Shown: positions 30,164-38,666, counted from the first letter of the stretch. The stretch is 64,000 bases of DNA from JALYGY01 sp963800975 (GCA_963800975.1 CAWDDB010000006.1:62001-126000), one strand, 5' to 3'. The notes: a model not told the origin generated them from the sequence alone. Made by a program: numbers and translations.

Positions 30164-31405
30164 TTGAGGCGTGCCGAGGTTCCCGTCGCCGGGACGCTTT
30201 CTTTCGGTGTCCTGCTGGTCTCACAGCTGGCGGCGACGGCGGGTTTCATGTTCGTCATGCCGTTCATGCCGCTGTACGTGCAGCAGCTTGGTGTGGAGAA
30301 TGCTGGGGACGCCGCGGCGTGGGCCGGGCTGTTGAACACGGCGACCGCGGTCACGATGGCGCTCGCGGCGCCTCTGTGGGGCCGGCTCGCCGACCGGATG
30401 GGGCCCAAGGCCATGCTCATGCGGGCGGCCTTTGCCGGGGCGCTTATCGTGGGGCTGATGGGGCTCGTCACGAGCCCCTGGCAGATGCTAGGCCTCAGGC
30501 TCGTGCAGGGCACGCTAACGGGGACGGTCGCGGCGGCGACGGTTCTCGTCTCGGCTACGGCGCCGCGGGGCAAGGCCGGTCAGAGGCTCGGGACCCTGCA
30601 GATGGTCATCTTCCTGGCCGCGGCCGCGGGACCGTTCATGGGCGGGCTCTTCGCGGAGCTCGTCGGCATAAGGGCTTCCTTCGGGGTTACGGCTGCCCTG
30701 CTCTTCGTCTCGGGTGTGCTGGTCCTCTTCGGGGTAGAGGGAGCCGAGCACGCCGCGGAGGAAGATGAGGGGCAGGCCGATCCGGCGAAGCCGCTGCCCA
30801 GGATGGCCCTGGCCTTGGGACTGATCCCGCTCTTCTTCGTGCAGTTGGCGATCACCGGGGTGCAGCCGGCGATGCCCGGCTTCGTCGCGGAGCTGACGGG
30901 CGCCGCCTCCGGGATAGCCGGTCTCTCGGGGCAGCTTCTCGGCGCCGGCGCGCTGGCCGCCGCGCTCGGTTCCCTGGTCGGGGGAAGGCTGGCGGGTCGG
31001 TTCGGGGCCCAGCGCGTCATGATCCTCGCCCTATTCCTCGCAGGGCTCGCCTCGCTGCCGCAGGCGGCGGTGACTTCGATCCCGGAGCTCTTCGCCCTGC
31101 GCGTGATCTCGAGCTTCGCCCTCGGCACGGTCATCCCGGTCGCCAACCTGGTCGTGCGCGGCTCGGTCCCGGCCGAGAGGCAGGGCGAGGCCTTCGGAAT
31201 CACGGCCTCGGCGACCTCCGTGGCCATCGGGCTTGGACCGCTCGGCGGCGGGCTGCTGGCAGCCTCGTTCGGTTTCGGCGCGCCGTTCCTCGTGCCTGGC
31301 ATCCTGCTACTCGCCGCGTCCGCCGCCCTGGTCGTTCTCGTCGCGACCGCGACGCCGCGCTACGTCAGGCTGCTCAAGCTGGTCTTCGCGAGCCTCGTCA
31401 GCTAG
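30164..31405 (+). CDS. MFS multidrug-type exporter
   Basis: 413 residues with twelve predicted helices and a charged central loop (EDEGQADPAKP). The cytoplasmic motif LWGRLADRMGPKAML between helices 2 and 3 is the MFS signature, and LVQGTLTGTVAAATVLVSA fits the drug/H+ antiporter-1 group (MdtG-like). A TTG start at 30164 is used. An AT-rich patch at 30077-30115, unusual for the region, probably holds the promoter. It converges on the dehalogenase. Confidence 0.83.
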   Translation: MRRAEVPVAGTLSFGVLLVSQLAATAGFMFVMPFMPLYVQQLGVENAGDAAAWAGLLNTATAVTMALAAPLWGRLADRMGPKAMLMRAAFAGALIVGLMGLVTSPWQMLGLRLVQGTLTGTVAAATVLVSATAPRGKAGQRLGTLQMVIFLAAAAGPFMGGLFAELVGIRASFGVTAALLFVSGVLVLFGVEGAEHAAEEDEGQADPAKPLPRMALALGLIPLFFVQLAITGVQPAMPGFVAELTGAASGIAGLSGQLLGAGALAAALGSLVGGRLAGRFGAQRVMILALFLAGLASLPQAAVTSIPELFALRVISSFALGTVIPVANLVVRGSVPAERQGEAFGITASATSVAIGLGPLGGGLLAASFGFGAPFLVPGILLLAASAALVVLVATATPRYVRLLKLVFASLVS

Positions 31406-31413
31406 GACGCTAC

Positions 31414-31430
31414 GCCCGGCTGCGCCGGGC
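31414..31430. terminator. Hairpin between convergent genes
   Basis: GCCCGGC-TGC-GCCGGGC, followed by TTGTCAGCA. The same hairpin-plus-tail occurs in the nested repeat near 4030-4060, so it may be a dispersed repeat used as a terminator. Confidence 0.55.
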
Positions 31431-31433
31431 TTG

Positions 31434-32141
31434 TCAGCAATTCAGCTTCTCGGCTAGCTCGACGAAATCCCTCGCGACAACGTCGAACGCCGGGTCCGGC
31501 GGGTCTGCCTCCTTACCCGAACCGAACTCGAGGGGGCGGGGGACGTAGGCGGTGCGCAGACCGTTGTCTCTTGCGGCGCGGAGGTCGTCTATGTGGGCGG
31601 CGACCATCGTGACCTGATCTGGACGGAGGTCGAGCAACTCCGGGGCCATCAGGTAGGTCTCGGGGTCGGGTTTGTAGTGGCGCACAAGCTCGGCGGAGAG
31701 GATCAAGTCCCACGGCAGCCCCGCGCGCCTGGCCATGTTGGTCAGGAGGGCGACGTTTCCGTTCGAGAGCGGGGCAATGATGTGGTATCGCTTTATTCGC
31801 GCGAGCCCTTCGACGGCGTCGGGCCAGGGGTCGAGGCGGTGCCAGACCCGGTTGAGATGGTCCTTCTCGGCCTTGGTCAGCCCCTCGACGCCGAACTCGT
31901 CGAGCAGTTCCAGCAGCGAGGCGTGGTGCAGATCGTCGAGCTTCGTCCACGGGAGCTCGCCCCTCCGTACGCGGTCCATGGATGGCGCGTACCTGCTCCT
32001 CCAGGCGTCGGCGAAGGCCGGCCAGTCCGCGTCGAGATCCTTCTTTCGGGCAAGCGCTTCTCCCTCCCGGATCACGGCCGAGCGCCAGTCCACGACGGTG
32101 CCGAACACGTCGAAGACGAGGGCCTTCACGTCGAGGGTCAC
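31434..32141 (-). CDS. Haloacid dehalogenase, type II (HAD superfamily)
   Basis: 235 residues. Motif I is VFDVFGTVVDWR (nucleophile Asp), motif II is PLSNGNVALL, motif III lysine is in RHYKPDPETYLMAPELL, and motif IV is in MVAAHIDDLRAA. The length and SNGN motif fit L-2-haloacid dehalogenase rather than a phosphatase. The start GTG 32141 overlaps the stop of a 30-codon gene as GTGA, which fixes it and implies coupled translation. The physiological substrate is unknown. Confidence 0.85.
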   Translation of the reverse strand: MTLDVKALVFDVFGTVVDWRSAVIREGEALARKKDLDADWPAFADAWRSRYAPSMDRVRRGELPWTKLDDLHHASLLELLDEFGVEGLTKAEKDHLNRVWHRLDPWPDAVEGLARIKRYHIIAPLSNGNVALLTNMARRAGLPWDLILSAELVRHYKPDPETYLMAPELLDLRPDQVTMVAAHIDDLRAARDNGLRTAYVPRPLEFGSGKEADPPDPAFDVVARDFVELAEKLNC

Positions 32142-32230
32142 TTCGCCCTGCAGACGGAGCAAGGCTGGGCGCGGAACTTGCGGTGCATCGCTTCCATTTC
32201 CGGTTGGTAGCGCTCGAAACGGTCTTCCAT
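32138..32230 (-). CDS. 30-residue CxxC mini-protein
   Basis: ATG at 32230 follows an excellent GGAGGAG (32233-32239) at short spacing and ends TGA at 32138, overlapping the dehalogenase start. The product begins MEDRFERYQPEMEAMHRKF and ends PCSVCRAK. It has a charged helix plus a CxxC that could bind zinc or act in redox chemistry. The strong ribosome site and coupled stop support real translation. Alternatively it may serve mainly as a leader for dehalogenase translation. Confidence 0.6.
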   Translation of the reverse strand: MEDRFERYQPEMEAMHRKFRAQPCSVCRAK

Positions 32231-32258
32231 CTCTCCTCCGGGTCGCGCGAGGGCGAAG

Positions 32259-33164
32259 CTAGGCCGTCTTCGAGGCCTCCAGCAGCCCCACGTCCCAGAG
32301 GACGGCCTCCACGGTCTTCTCGTCGGTCGCAGGGAGGGCTGGACCTCGGACGGTAGGGGAGATGGGGACGCCGAGCCTCCGCATGGCGAGCTTGATGGCG
32401 CTTATGGGGGGATCGCTTTGGGCGCCCAGGGTGACGAGGGTGAGGACCTTGCGGTGCAACTCCGCGGCGGTGGTCAGGTCGCCGCTGCGGGCCGACCCGA
32501 CGAGGTCGACGAAAAGCCGTGGGGCGACGTTCGCGAAGGCGCAGATCGAGCCGTCCGCGCCCGCGAGGAGGGAGGGCAGGATCAGGTCCTCCCACCCGCA
32601 CAGGACGGAGAAGTCGGGCCTCGCGGGCTTGACCTCCCGGAGCACGCTCACCAGGTGGTTGTACTCGGTGACGGTGTCCTTGAGGCCGACGACGTTGGGG
32701 CGCTTCTCGGCGAGCCTGGAGATCAGGGCCGGCGAGAGATCTATACCGGTGAGCATCGGGAGGTTGTAGATCACGACGGGCACGTCAACCGACTCGGCCA
32801 CGGCCGCGAAGTGCCGGAAAAGGCCCTCCTCCCCGACCTTCCAGTAGAACGGCGAGACGACGAGGACGGCGTCGGCGCCAACCCTCTCGGCGTGGCGGGC
32901 GAGCTCCACCGTCTCGCGCGTGCCGGTCGCGCCAACCCCGATCACGAGCGGCACCCGTCCCCCGACCATCCGCACGATCTCCTCCGCAAAGTGCTTGCGC
33001 TCGTCCGCGGTGAGGTGCGAGGCTTCGCCGGTGCTCCCGAGCGGTGAGATGCCGCTCACTCCTGCCTCCAGAAAGCGTTCGACCACCGCCTCCGCGGCGA
33101 CGAGGTCAACGTCCTCCCGCTCGTCGAAGGGCGTGACCATCGCGGGCATGAGTCCGTCGAACAT
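32259..33164 (-). CDS. DapA/NAL-family aldolase-type lyase
   Basis: 301 residues, a TIM-barrel Schiff-base enzyme. The signature is SPLGSTGEASHLTADERK, the catalytic tyrosine is in VVIYNLPMLTG, and the Schiff-base lysine is in VVGLKDT. Real dihydrodipicolinate synthase is only one option; 2-keto-3-deoxy sugar acid aldolases and related lyases look alike. With a dehalogenase downstream instead of lysine genes, a catabolic role is likely. ATG 33164 is preceded by GGAGG. Confidence 0.83.
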   Translation of the reverse strand: MFDGLMPAMVTPFDEREDVDLVAAEAVVERFLEAGVSGISPLGSTGEASHLTADERKHFAEEIVRMVGGRVPLVIGVGATGTRETVELARHAERVGADAVLVVSPFYWKVGEEGLFRHFAAVAESVDVPVVIYNLPMLTGIDLSPALISRLAEKRPNVVGLKDTVTEYNHLVSVLREVKPARPDFSVLCGWEDLILPSLLAGADGSICAFANVAPRLFVDLVGSARSGDLTTAAELHRKVLTLVTLGAQSDPPISAIKLAMRRLGVPISPTVRGPALPATDEKTVEAVLWDVGLLEASKTA

Positions 33165-33236
33165 TTGCGTGACCTCCAGGATCGAAAGCTAGGAGTCATC
33201 TATACCCCGTTTGCCGATTCCGTCCCCCAGACCAGC

Positions 33237-33263
33237 TTGGCAACCTCGACAGCGCCATATAAT
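33237..33263 (+). promoter_or_regulatory. Candidate promoter for the LLM monooxygenase gene
   Basis: TTGGCA (33237-33242) and a perfect TATAAT (33258-33263) separated by 15 bases, slightly short. The coding start is 36 bases downstream with GAGAGGAG between. Confidence 0.55.
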
Positions 33264-33299
33264 GGCTCTTTTGGTCGAATGTTTGAGAGGAGACGGTTT

Positions 33300-34097
33300 A
33301 TGGAGGTACGGGTAGGGGCCCAGATCCATCCTCAGCAGGCCAGCTACCAGGAGATGCGCGACGCGTGGCTGAGGGTCGAGGAGATGGGCGCGGACACCCT
33401 CTTTAACTGGGACCACTTCTATCCGCTCTACGGCGACCCCGACGGCAAGCACTTCGAGTGCTGGACGCTCCTTGCCGCGATGGCCGAGATCACCGAGAGG
33501 GTCGAGTTCGGGGCACTGGTGACGTGCAACTCCTACCGCAACGCCAATTTGCTCGCGGACATGGCGCGCACGGTAGACCACATCTCCGGGGGCAGGCACA
33601 TCCTGGGTATCGGGAGCGGCTGGTTCGAGCGGGACTACGACGAGTACGGCTACGACTTCAAGACGGCGCCGGATCGGCTACGCGACCTCGACGCCTCGAT
33701 GCCGATTATCGAGGAGCGGCTGAGGAAGCTGAACCCCCCCGCGGTGCGAGATCCCCTGCCTATCCTGATCGGGGGCGGAGGGGAGAAGGTGACGCTGCGC
33801 ATAGTCGCCGAGCACGCGCACATCTGGCACGGCTTCGGCGATCCCGAGCAGGCCGGACGCAAGAGCAGGATCCTGGACGACTGGTGTGAGAGGGTCGGGC
33901 GCGACCCGAACGAGATAGAGCGCTCCGCCAACGTCCGGCCGAACCAGATCCCAAGCGCCGACCTCTACGTCGAGAACGGCATCACGCACCTCCTGGTCGG
34001 CGTCGGCGGCCCGGACTACGACCTGAGTCCCCTGCAGGACCTCATCGCCTGGCGCGACGACTACCGTGAGCGCAACGGGGAGGTGGCCGCGAGCTAG
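33300..34097 (+). CDS. LLM-class, probably F420-dependent, oxidoreductase
   Basis: 265 residues. The luciferase-like barrel is recognisable from GADTLFNWDHFYPLYGDPDG, TERVEFGALVTCNSYRN, DHISGGRHILGIGSGWFERDY and the C-terminal PILIGGGGEKVTLRIVAEHA. The WDHF and GIGSGW segments match the F420-dependent actinobacterial branch rather than FMN-dependent monooxygenases. ATG 33300 is preferred over an upstream in-frame start that would overlap the promoter. It is divergent from the lyase operon. Confidence 0.85.
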   Translation: MEVRVGAQIHPQQASYQEMRDAWLRVEEMGADTLFNWDHFYPLYGDPDGKHFECWTLLAAMAEITERVEFGALVTCNSYRNANLLADMARTVDHISGGRHILGIGSGWFERDYDEYGYDFKTAPDRLRDLDASMPIIEERLRKLNPPAVRDPLPILIGGGGEKVTLRIVAEHAHIWHGFGDPEQAGRKSRILDDWCERVGRDPNEIERSANVRPNQIPSADLYVENGITHLLVGVGGPDYDLSPLQDLIAWRDDYRERNGEVAAS

Positions 34098-34128
34098 GCT
34101 CGTTCGCGGCAAACCGAAGGAGGCAGTG

Positions 34129-34548
34129 GTGGAGAACTTTACCCCGGTCAGCGGGCTTCTCGGGGGTCTGCTGATCGGGCTCGCGGCCACGCTGCTGCTG
34201 GTGCTGAACGGGCGCATCAGCGGGATCAGCTCCATCGTAGGCGACCTGCTGGCCTCGAAGGGCAACGACACCGTATGGCGCGCGGCGTTCGTCGTGGGCC
34301 TACTGCTCGGGGCCTCTGCTTACGTGCTGGCGGCGGGCGCCGCCAGGCCGATCACGATGCAGGCGTCGGTGCCTGTGCTCGCGGTCGCGGGGCTCCTGGT
34401 CGGTTTCGGAACCCGCCTGGGCTCCGGCTGCACCAGCGGCCACGGGGTCTGCGGTATCGCGCGCCTCTCGAGGCGTTCGATCGCCGCCACCGCGGTGTTC
34501 TTCGTGGTGGCGATGCTAGTCGTTTTCCTCTCCCGCCACGTGCTATGA
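34129..34548 (+). CDS. YeeE/YedE-family sulfur transporter, first half
   Basis: 139 residues with four hydrophobic segments and the family core GTRLGSGCTSGHGVCGIAR, including the conserved cysteines. YeeE-type proteins (PF04143) import thiosulfate. Here the transporter is split into two genes, each covering one repeat. GTG 34129 sits 5 bases after AAGGAGG (34117-34123). Sulfur import fits the cysteine genes just downstream on the other strand. Confidence 0.86.
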   Translation: MENFTPVSGLLGGLLIGLAATLLLVLNGRISGISSIVGDLLASKGNDTVWRAAFVVGLLLGASAYVLAAGAARPITMQASVPVLAVAGLLVGFGTRLGSGCTSGHGVCGIARLSRRSIAATAVFFVVAMLVVFLSRHVL

Positions 34549-35006
34549 GGATGGCCGTCGCGCTGTTCGCCGGTGCGCTCTTCGGCCTCGGGCTGGCCGT
34601 GTCGGGGATGATGAACCCGGCCAAGGTCATCGGCTTCCTGAACGTCGCCGGGGAATGGGACCCGACCCTGGCTTTCGTCATGGGCGGCGCGTTGCTCGTG
34701 ACCATACCCGCCTTCCGTCTGACCCTGAAACGCTCACGCCCGCTCCTGGCCGACGGCTTCGTGTTGCCCACCAGGGACACCCTGGATGCTCGTCTGCTCG
34801 GGGGAGCGGCGCTGTTCGGTGTGGGCTGGGGATTGTCCGGGTTCTGCCCCGGTCCGGCGGTGGCGGCCCTGACCACGGGACTCGCGCCTGTGTTCGTGTT
34901 CGTGGCGGCGATGCTGGCAGGGATGGCCCTCCACGCGTGGCTCTCTGCGAGGCCCGACTCCAGCGTAATCGCGGACGGCGACACCACAGCAGGTCGAACC
35001 GGTTAG
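34545..35006 (+). CDS. YeeE/YedE-family sulfur transporter, second half
   Basis: 153 residues with four or five helices. GLGLAVSGMMNPAKVIGFLNV and GVGWGLSGFCPGPAV are the second-repeat signatures, with the conserved cysteine in GFCPG. The start overlaps the preceding stop as ATGA, so the two halves are coupled and presumably form a heteromeric channel. The C-terminal tail is hydrophilic. Confidence 0.86.
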   Translation: MRMAVALFAGALFGLGLAVSGMMNPAKVIGFLNVAGEWDPTLAFVMGGALLVTIPAFRLTLKRSRPLLADGFVLPTRDTLDARLLGGAALFGVGWGLSGFCPGPAVAALTTGLAPVFVFVAAMLAGMALHAWLSARPDSSVIADGDTTAGRTG

Positions 35007-35035
35007 AGACTCGCTAGAGCGTCTACCAGACTCCC

Positions 35036-35073
35036 GAACGACCCTGGGAAGATAGATCTCCCCAGGGTCGTTC
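35036..35073. terminator. Bidirectional terminator hairpin
   Basis: 13-base perfect arms GAACGACCCTGGG (35036-35048) and CCCAGGGTCGTTC (35061-35073) around a 12-base loop, between the convergent transporter and cystathionine genes. Confidence 0.8.
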
Positions 35074-35074
35074 C

Positions 35075-36214
35075 CTAAGAGATCGCTTGGTCGAGGTCCG
35101 CGATGAGGTCTTCTTTGTCCTCGATGCCAACGGAGAGGCGCAGCAGCCCGTCTGTCACGCCTCGCGCCTCGCGCTGCTCTCTGGGGATGGCCGCGTGGGT
35201 CATGGTTGCGGGGTGCGTGATCAGGGACTCCACGCCTCCCAGGGACTCGGCGAAGTGGACCACCCTTGTCTTCTGCACCGCAGCATAAGCCGCCTTCGCG
35301 CCACCCTCGAGCGTGAACGAGACCATCCCCGAGAAGCCGCTCATCTGACGCTTGGCGAGCTCGTGCTGCGGGTGGCTCGGGAGGCCGGGGTAGCTGACTG
35401 TGTCGACCTCGGGGTGGTCTTGCAAGAACCGGGCGACGGCGAGCGCGTTCTCCTCATGCTGGCGCATGCGGATGGCCAGGGTCTTGAGGCCCCTTAGCAC
35501 GATCCAGGAGTCGAACGGCCCAGGAACCCCGCCAGCCGCGTTCTGGTAGAACTTCATCGCCTCGTGGTATTCCTCGTTCGAGGTGACGGCCACCCCGCCG
35601 ATCACGTCGGAGTGCCCGCCCATGTACTTGGTCGTCGAGTGGACGACAATGTCCGCGCCGAGGGAGAGCGGGTTCTGGAAGTACGGCGAGGCGAAGGTGT
35701 TGTCCACCGCGACGATCGCCCCCCGCTCGTGGGCCATCCCGGCCAGCAGCTCGATATCCGAGAGGGTGAGCAGCGGGTTGGTGGGCGTCTCGATCCACAG
35801 CAACTTTGTCTCTGGCCTGAGCTCCCCCTCCACCGAGGCCGGGTCGGAGGTGTCGGCGTAGGTGAACTCGAGGCCGACCGAGCCGCGGAGGACTTTGTCG
35901 AAGAGGCGGTAGGTGCCGCCGTACAGATCGTCCCCGGCCACCACGTGATCCCCCGGCGAGAGGAGGCTCATCATCGCGACCGTCGCGGCCAGGCCGGAGG
36001 CGAAGGCGAGGCCGTGCTCCCCGCCCTCGAGGGCCGCAACGCACTCTTCGAGCGCGGTGCGGGTCGGGTTGCCCGTGCGGCTGTACTCGTAGCCCTTGTG
36101 CTGACCGGGTGCTTCCTGGGTGTAGGTCGAGGTCTGGTAGATCGGGACTATCGTGGCGCCGGTGGCTGGGTCTGGCTCCTGGCCCACGTGGATGGCCTTC
36201 GTGGCGAACCTCAT
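35075..36214 (-). CDS. Cystathionine gamma-lyase/gamma-synthase (trans-sulfuration PLP enzyme)
   Basis: 379 residues. The PLP phosphate and ring residues lie in YEYSRTGNPTRTALEECVAAL and AVDNTFASPYFQNPL, and the PLP lysine is in HSTTKYMGGHSDVIGG. The sequence SLGGVESLITHPATMTHA is the C-terminal signature. The gene follows cystathionine beta-synthase with no gap (TAG directly followed by ATG), so lyase activity in reverse trans-sulfuration (homocysteine to cysteine) is the better reading, though synthase cannot be excluded. Confidence 0.9.
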   Translation of the reverse strand: MRFATKAIHVGQEPDPATGATIVPIYQTSTYTQEAPGQHKGYEYSRTGNPTRTALEECVAALEGGEHGLAFASGLAATVAMMSLLSPGDHVVAGDDLYGGTYRLFDKVLRGSVGLEFTYADTSDPASVEGELRPETKLLWIETPTNPLLTLSDIELLAGMAHERGAIVAVDNTFASPYFQNPLSLGADIVVHSTTKYMGGHSDVIGGVAVTSNEEYHEAMKFYQNAAGGVPGPFDSWIVLRGLKTLAIRMRQHEENALAVARFLQDHPEVDTVSYPGLPSHPQHELAKRQMSGFSGMVSFTLEGGAKAAYAAVQKTRVVHFAESLGGVESLITHPATMTHAAIPREQREARGVTDGLLRLSVGIEDKEDLIADLDQAIS

Positions 36215-37216
36215 CTATCCCTCCCCAAAGACGCGGTAGGGGCCTTTCAGGTCTTCTGGCGTGGCGCCCGAGTTGGCGAGGACCCACTCGTCGTCGAAGA
36301 CCTTCGAGACGTAGTTGCGCCCGGTGTCGGGTAGCAGCACCACCACCACGGCGCTCTCGGGCAGCTCCCTGGCCGCCCTGACCGCCGCGACCACCGCCAT
36401 ACCGCACGAGCCGCCGACGAACAGGCCCTCCTCGCGCATCAGCTGTCTCGTCATCAGGAAAGACTCGCGGTCGTCGACCTGGATCACCTGGTCCACCACC
36501 TCGGGGTCGTGGTTGCCAGGGTAGAAGTCCTCGCCGACTCCCTCGACCGCGTACTGGTGGATGTTCTCCGGGTCGGAGAAAATGGATCCCTCGGGGTCCG
36601 CGCCGACTATCCTTACGTCCCGGCTCATCTCTTTCAGGTAGCGTCCGACACCGGTGATGGTGCCGCAGGTGCCCATCCCGGCGACGAAGTGCGTGACGCG
36701 TCCGTCCGTCTGCTCCCACACCTCCGGCCCCGTCGTCTCGTAGTGAGAGAGGGGGTTGGCCGGGTTCTCGTACTGGCCCGGCTTGATGCCGCCGGGGATC
36801 TCGTGCGCCAGCCGCTCCGCGACCGAGTAGTAGCTCTCGGGGTCCTCCGGAGGCAGGCTCGGGGTCACGACGACCTCGGCGCCGAGGGCCCTCAGGAACT
36901 CCTGCTTCTCCTTGCTAACCTTGTCCGGCATCACGCAGATGCAGCGGTAGCCCTTGACCGCCGCCGCGATAGCCAGCCCGGCCCCAGTGTTCCCACTGGT
37001 TGGCTCGACGACGGTTCCGCCTGGCTTGAGGAGCCCCTCCTTCTCCGCCACCTCGATCATCTTCACGGCGGGCCTGTCCTTCACCGACCCGCCGGGGTTG
37101 AGGTACTCGACCTTCGCCAGCAGCCGGGCCCGGATTCCCTCGCCCCGCTCGACGCGCGCGAGCCGGACGAGGGGCGTGTTGCCTACGGCGTCGATTACGT
37201 TCTCGTAGTAGTCCAT
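36215..37216 (-). CDS. Cystathionine beta-synthase / cysteine synthase family
   Basis: 333 residues of the fold-II PLP family. The PLP lysine is in NPGGSVKDRPA, the phosphate-binding loops are PTSGNTGAGLA and GMGTCGTITGVG, and the C-terminal motif is VVVLLPDTGRNYVSKVFDD. The last is characteristic of CBS rather than CysK. There is no C-terminal CBS-pair regulatory domain. With the downstream gamma-lyase it forms a reverse trans-sulfuration operon. Confidence 0.88.
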   Translation of the reverse strand: MDYYENVIDAVGNTPLVRLARVERGEGIRARLLAKVEYLNPGGSVKDRPAVKMIEVAEKEGLLKPGGTVVEPTSGNTGAGLAIAAAVKGYRCICVMPDKVSKEKQEFLRALGAEVVVTPSLPPEDPESYYSVAERLAHEIPGGIKPGQYENPANPLSHYETTGPEVWEQTDGRVTHFVAGMGTCGTITGVGRYLKEMSRDVRIVGADPEGSIFSDPENIHQYAVEGVGEDFYPGNHDPEVVDQVIQVDDRESFLMTRQLMREEGLFVGGSCGMAVVAAVRAARELPESAVVVVLLPDTGRNYVSKVFDDEWVLANSGATPEDLKGPYRVFGEG

Positions 37217-37226
37217 GACGGGGCAG

Positions 37227-37232
37227 TATAAT
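37227..37232 (+). promoter_or_regulatory. -10 element implying a leaderless hydrolase mRNA
   Basis: A perfect TATAAT overlaps the first in-frame ATG (37231), making that ATG an unlikely start. Seven bases downstream lies an in-frame GTG (37240), where transcription would be expected to begin. Confidence 0.5.
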
Positions 37233-37239
37233 GCGCCCC

Positions 37240-38145
37240 GTGCAAAAGGACCTCTGGAAAGCGGACAGGGTGCCGGGGGACGTCGAGCTGGCCATCTGGA
37301 CCGCCGGGGATGGCCCCGAGCCCCTGATCTGCCTGCACGGCATCACAGCCCAGCACCGCGCCTACAACGCCCTGGCACGAGAGATCACGCCCCCCCACTC
37401 CCTCGTCGGCGTGGACCTGCGCGGCAGGGGTGACTCGGATAAACCCGACTCGGGCTACGGGCTCGAGGCGCACGCTAGCGACGTGATCCGGGTCCTCGAC
37501 CACCTCGGCCTGCAAGACGCCACGATCTGCGGCCACTCCATGGGCGGCTTCGTCGCGCTACGGACCGCGCTCTCTTATCCCGAGCGTGTCCGCGCCATCC
37601 TCCTGCTTGACGGCGGTTGGCCTCGCGTCGAGGCAGATCCCGAATCGATGTCGGAGGAGCAAGAACAGGAGGTGGCCGCGATAGAAGAAGGCCTGCAGCG
37701 GGCCTTCCGGCGCCTGGACATGACCTTCGAGAGCCCCACGGACTACCTGAACTTCTGGTTCCCGGACCAGAACCTGACCCCGGGAGACCTCCCGCCCGAC
37801 CTGGCGGACTACTACCTCTACGACCTCGAGGAGGTCGAAGGCGGCTACAGGCCCAAAGCCTCGCGCGCCGCGGCCGAGGAGGATTCCACTTCCGTCTCGT
37901 CCGAAGCGCCGACCCTGGAGGACCTGCGGAACGTAAGCTGCCCCGTCGCCCTGGTGCGCGCCTCGCAGGGGTTCTTCCCGGGGAGCGAGCCGTTGATCTC
38001 CGACGAGACCAGGGAAGCAATGGCTGGGGCGCTCGACCTCCGCTTGGACACCCGCGTCGATGGGGCCACCCACTACACCATGCTCTGGCCGGAACACGCG
38101 CCAAAGTGGGCCGGCGTTCTGCGCGACAATGGCTGGCGCTGCTGA
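37240..38145 (+). CDS. Alpha/beta hydrolase
   Basis: 301 residues from GTG 37240 (ATG 37231 would add three). The fold is clear from CLHGITAQHRAYNAL (oxyanion hole), GVDLRGRGDSDKP, the nucleophile elbow ICGHSMGGFVAL (Ser), and the terminal histidine in GATHYTMLW. A long acidic lid region lies between residues ~130 and 225. Substrate is unknown. The start is very close to the divergent CBS gene, and no ribosome site is present, in line with a leaderless transcript. Confidence 0.83.
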   Translation: MQKDLWKADRVPGDVELAIWTAGDGPEPLICLHGITAQHRAYNALAREITPPHSLVGVDLRGRGDSDKPDSGYGLEAHASDVIRVLDHLGLQDATICGHSMGGFVALRTALSYPERVRAILLLDGGWPRVEADPESMSEEQEQEVAAIEEGLQRAFRRLDMTFESPTDYLNFWFPDQNLTPGDLPPDLADYYLYDLEEVEGGYRPKASRAAAEEDSTSVSSEAPTLEDLRNVSCPVALVRASQGFFPGSEPLISDETREAMAGALDLRLDTRVDGATHYTMLWPEHAPKWAGVLRDNGWRC

Positions 38146-38321
38146 GAGGCGCAGCCGCGTTGTGGCGAGGAAGATCCTACTTCCATCCTCCGGTCCCGTT
38201 CTCGAGTTCTCGCCGCTAGCGCGGATGGCACTCATTCATACCGTCGCATATCTATACGACCGTGTAGCAAAGCGCCTGGCGCGATCCTGTGCCGGGGGGC
38301 TACGTTGCGACCCTGCGCCTA

Positions 38322-38396
38322 TCGGACCTCGGCTATGCAAGTTCCGGCATACGAACTTCCGAGAAAGCCCCTACTAGGCACTCGGGTGAATAGGGG
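38322..38396 (+). repeat. Direct repeat R1
   Basis: Begins with the GGACC-NN-GGCTATGC block (38324) and ends with the 40-base core 38357-38396 (TTCCGAGAA ... GGGTGAATAGGGG). Within the left part AAGTTC and GAACTT form a small inverted repeat. GCCCCTA and TAGGGG(C) in the core can pair. It lies 175 bases after the hydrolase gene, and no coding frame was seen in 38146-38420. Confidence 0.75.
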
Positions 38397-38420
38397 CGAG
38401 AAGAATGGCCACGCAGGGCC

Positions 38421-38648
38421 CTAGAAGCCATCCCCGTAGCCCTGGCCTCGGCCCTGCCCTCGGCTCCGGTCCCGGCGTGTGTCGACGGAGGCTTGGTAGA
38501 CCTTCCACGGTGCGTGCGGGTCGTCGCCCTCCTGCTCTCCCTCTAGTTCGCCGCTGCGGAGCATCTGGCGGATGCGCTCGGGTGTCCTCCCGAGGAGCTT
38601 CGCGGCCTTCTCGACGCTGTAGAAGTCCTCTCCCGGCTTCTCCTGCAT
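38421..38648 (-). CDS. Small excisionase-type helix-turn-helix protein
   Basis: 75 residues from ATG 38648; a TTG at 38666, abutting repeat R2, would add six. The segment FYSVEKAAKLLGRTPERIRQML followed by RSGELEGEQ is the MerR/excisionase-like HTH_17 pattern (start of sheet, HTH, then wing). The C terminus is basic and glycine-rich (RRDRSRGQGRGQGYGDGF). No ribosome site is evident. It is the only gene between repeats R1 and R2 and is transcribed against the repeat direction. It may regulate or process the repeat region. Confidence 0.6.
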   Translation of the reverse strand: MQEKPGEDFYSVEKAAKLLGRTPERIRQMLRSGELEGEQEGDDPHAPWKVYQASVDTRRDRSRGQGRGQGYGDGF

Positions 38649-38666
38649 GGGGGTATCGTATCCCAA

